Origin: Chitinispirillaceae bacterium
GTDB taxonomy: Bacteria > Fibrobacterota > Chitinivibrionia > Chitinivibrionales > Chitinispirillaceae
Length of the DNA stretch: 7,574 bases
Direction: 5' to 3'
Assembly: GCA_016926315.1 (NCBI GenBank)
Contig: JAFGOU010000210.1
Span: 1 to 7,574, forward strand
Position numbers and translations under genes: made by a program. Shown piece after piece: positions 6,617-7,574 of the stretch (the first letter of the stretch is position 1; every line of letters begins with the position of its first letter). The notes below the pieces were generated by a model, which was not told the origin of the DNA, made no database searches, and worked only from the letters and a program-made list of their open reading frames with translations.

Positions 6617-7574
6617 CCATCACCCAGCCGGTTGAAGACCAGCCCGGAATAGAGCTTGGGATAGAAGTTGGTCGATTTCTGAGGCATACGCTCGCCGGAC
6701 GCGACGACGGAATGGATCGTCTCGATCCCCACCGGCCTGATGAAAAAACAGCCATGCCACCCTTCAGGCGCGAGGCACTGTTCCAGTGCCGCGCGCGCAT
6801 CGTTCCGGTAATCGATGACGTCATGCAGCACACGGCCGTCGAGGGGAAGCCCGAGGATACCGTGTATGGCGATCGCATTGATCTTCGACATATCAAGTTT
6901 TTTCCACGCCATCGACCGTTCGGGAAGAACGCCTTTCAGGTACTGTTCGCCGGCCGCCTTGAGCGAGATCGTGAACAGCCGTTTTGACGCGCCGTCGCAG
7001 AAGAGCATTTCGCTTTTATCGCCGGATGCGCCGAGGAATGCGTTGACGGTCCCGATGTCCGCGCCTCCCCGGTCGCCGACGACAAAGTACTTGTCAAGCT
7101 CCCGCAGCATTTCCACCTGCCGGTCCTGCGCACGGCGGCGGATGAGACGGTGGAACGACCGGATCACGAGCCCGGGATCTGCCATGGAAACGAGGGTCAT
7201 CATGACGCGGCCGTATGCCAAATCGTTGCCGTGATCGCGATAAAACGAGAGCGCGGTTTCATAACGGTGGTGGCCGTCGGCGATGAGCACGGTGCTCTGC
7301 TTCGCCTCCGCGGCGAATTGCTCGTTGACCGACGCGTCGGCACAGCGATACAACGCGTGGCGCACGCCGTCGGCATCCACGGCCCGGCCGTCGGGTTCGC
7401 CGGCAATAAGCCTGCCGGTCAATCGGTAGAGGGAGCCGTCCTTGTCGGACAGCAGGCCGAAAATCTGCCCCTCGTTGAGGCGGGTCTCCTCCATCTGTTC
7501 GTACCGGTCGACCTTGGGCCCGGAAAGCGTGTATTCATGCGGGAAAACGACGCCTTCGCCGAAATCGGTCAATG
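6613..7574 (-). CDS. DUF1015 family protein, 5' end beyond the window
   Basis: The frame is open to the right edge and encodes the last 320 or so residues. Members of this family usually have about 100 more residues in front, so the TTG at 7572 is an internal Leu, not a start. Conserved family features are visible (numbered from that codon): FGEGVVFPHEYTL with the HE-x-T signature (4-16), GPKVDRYEQM (18-27), the hallmark IADGHHRYETAL (97-108), ADPGLVIRSFHRLI (131-144), and the C-terminal MPQKSTNFYPKLYSGLVFNR (296-315). The GHHR motif resembles the ligand-binding motif of ParB/SerK-type folds. In several bacteria DUF1015 genes neighbour serine biosynthesis genes (serA, serC), so a link to serine metabolism has been suspected, but no such gene is visible here. 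The product is a soluble protein. Its stop overlaps the flippase start by four bases (ATGA), so the two are probably co-translated. The biochemical role is not established by this sequence. Confidence 0.93.
   Translation of the reverse strand, partial: LTDFGEGVVFPHEYTLSGPKVDRYEQMEETRLNEGQIFGLLSDKDGSLYRLTGRLIAGEPDGRAVDADGVRHALYRCADASVNEQFAAEAKQSTVLIADGHHRYETALSFYRDHGNDLAYGRVMMTLVSMADPGLVIRSFHRLIRRRAQDRQVEMLRELDKYFVVGDRGGADIGTVNAFLGASGDKSEMLFCDGASKRLFTISLKAAGEQYLKGVLPERSMAWKKLDMSKINAIAIHGILGLPLDGRVLHDVIDYRNDARAALEQCLAPEGWHGCFFIRPVGIETIHSVVASGERMPQKSTNFYPKLYSGLVFNRLGDG

Overview
The window looks like bacterial chromosome of moderately high GC, with dense genes on both strands. The protein families suggest a Gram-negative, possibly uncultured anaerobe, but nothing here fixes the phylum. 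There are no rRNA or tRNA genes, CRISPR arrays, transposases or phage genes.

Left part (1-852, plus strand): remains of a two-subunit flavin-dependent amine or amino-acid dehydrogenase locus. Bases 2-148 encode a 48-residue C-terminus that resembles the end of the [2Fe-2S]-binding alpha subunit of this enzyme class. It is followed by a DAO-type beta subunit that has lost its middle. The FAD-binding N-terminus (to 682) and the C-terminal FAD-contacting tail (682-852) are both recognisable, but they lie in different frames and roughly 200 residues are missing between them.

Centre (924-3811): two divergently transcribed genes for membrane-anchored or exported proteins of unknown function. One is a 602-residue coiled-coil protein (minus strand) and the other a 261-residue protein with an N-terminal membrane helix (plus strand). 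The 293-base region between them holds a perfect hairpin inside what looks like a dispersed intergenic repeat. The coiled-coil gene carries C10, C8 and A9 homopolymer tracts.

Right part (3934-7574, minus strand): a four-gene run in the order DUF1015 protein (5' end outside the window), LPG-synthase/flippase-type membrane protein, MoxR AAA+ ATPase, and a class I SAM-dependent methyltransferase. The first pair overlaps by ATGA and the second pair is about 14 bases apart. A 71-base gap between flippase and MoxR holds a perfect 8-bp hairpin and a promoter-like sequence, so the run may be two transcription units. The joint role is unknown. An envelope or lipid-related job is plausible from the flippase homologue, and MoxR proteins usually act as chaperone-like ATPases on partner proteins. 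The usual MoxR partners (DUF58, von Willebrand A) are not in the window.
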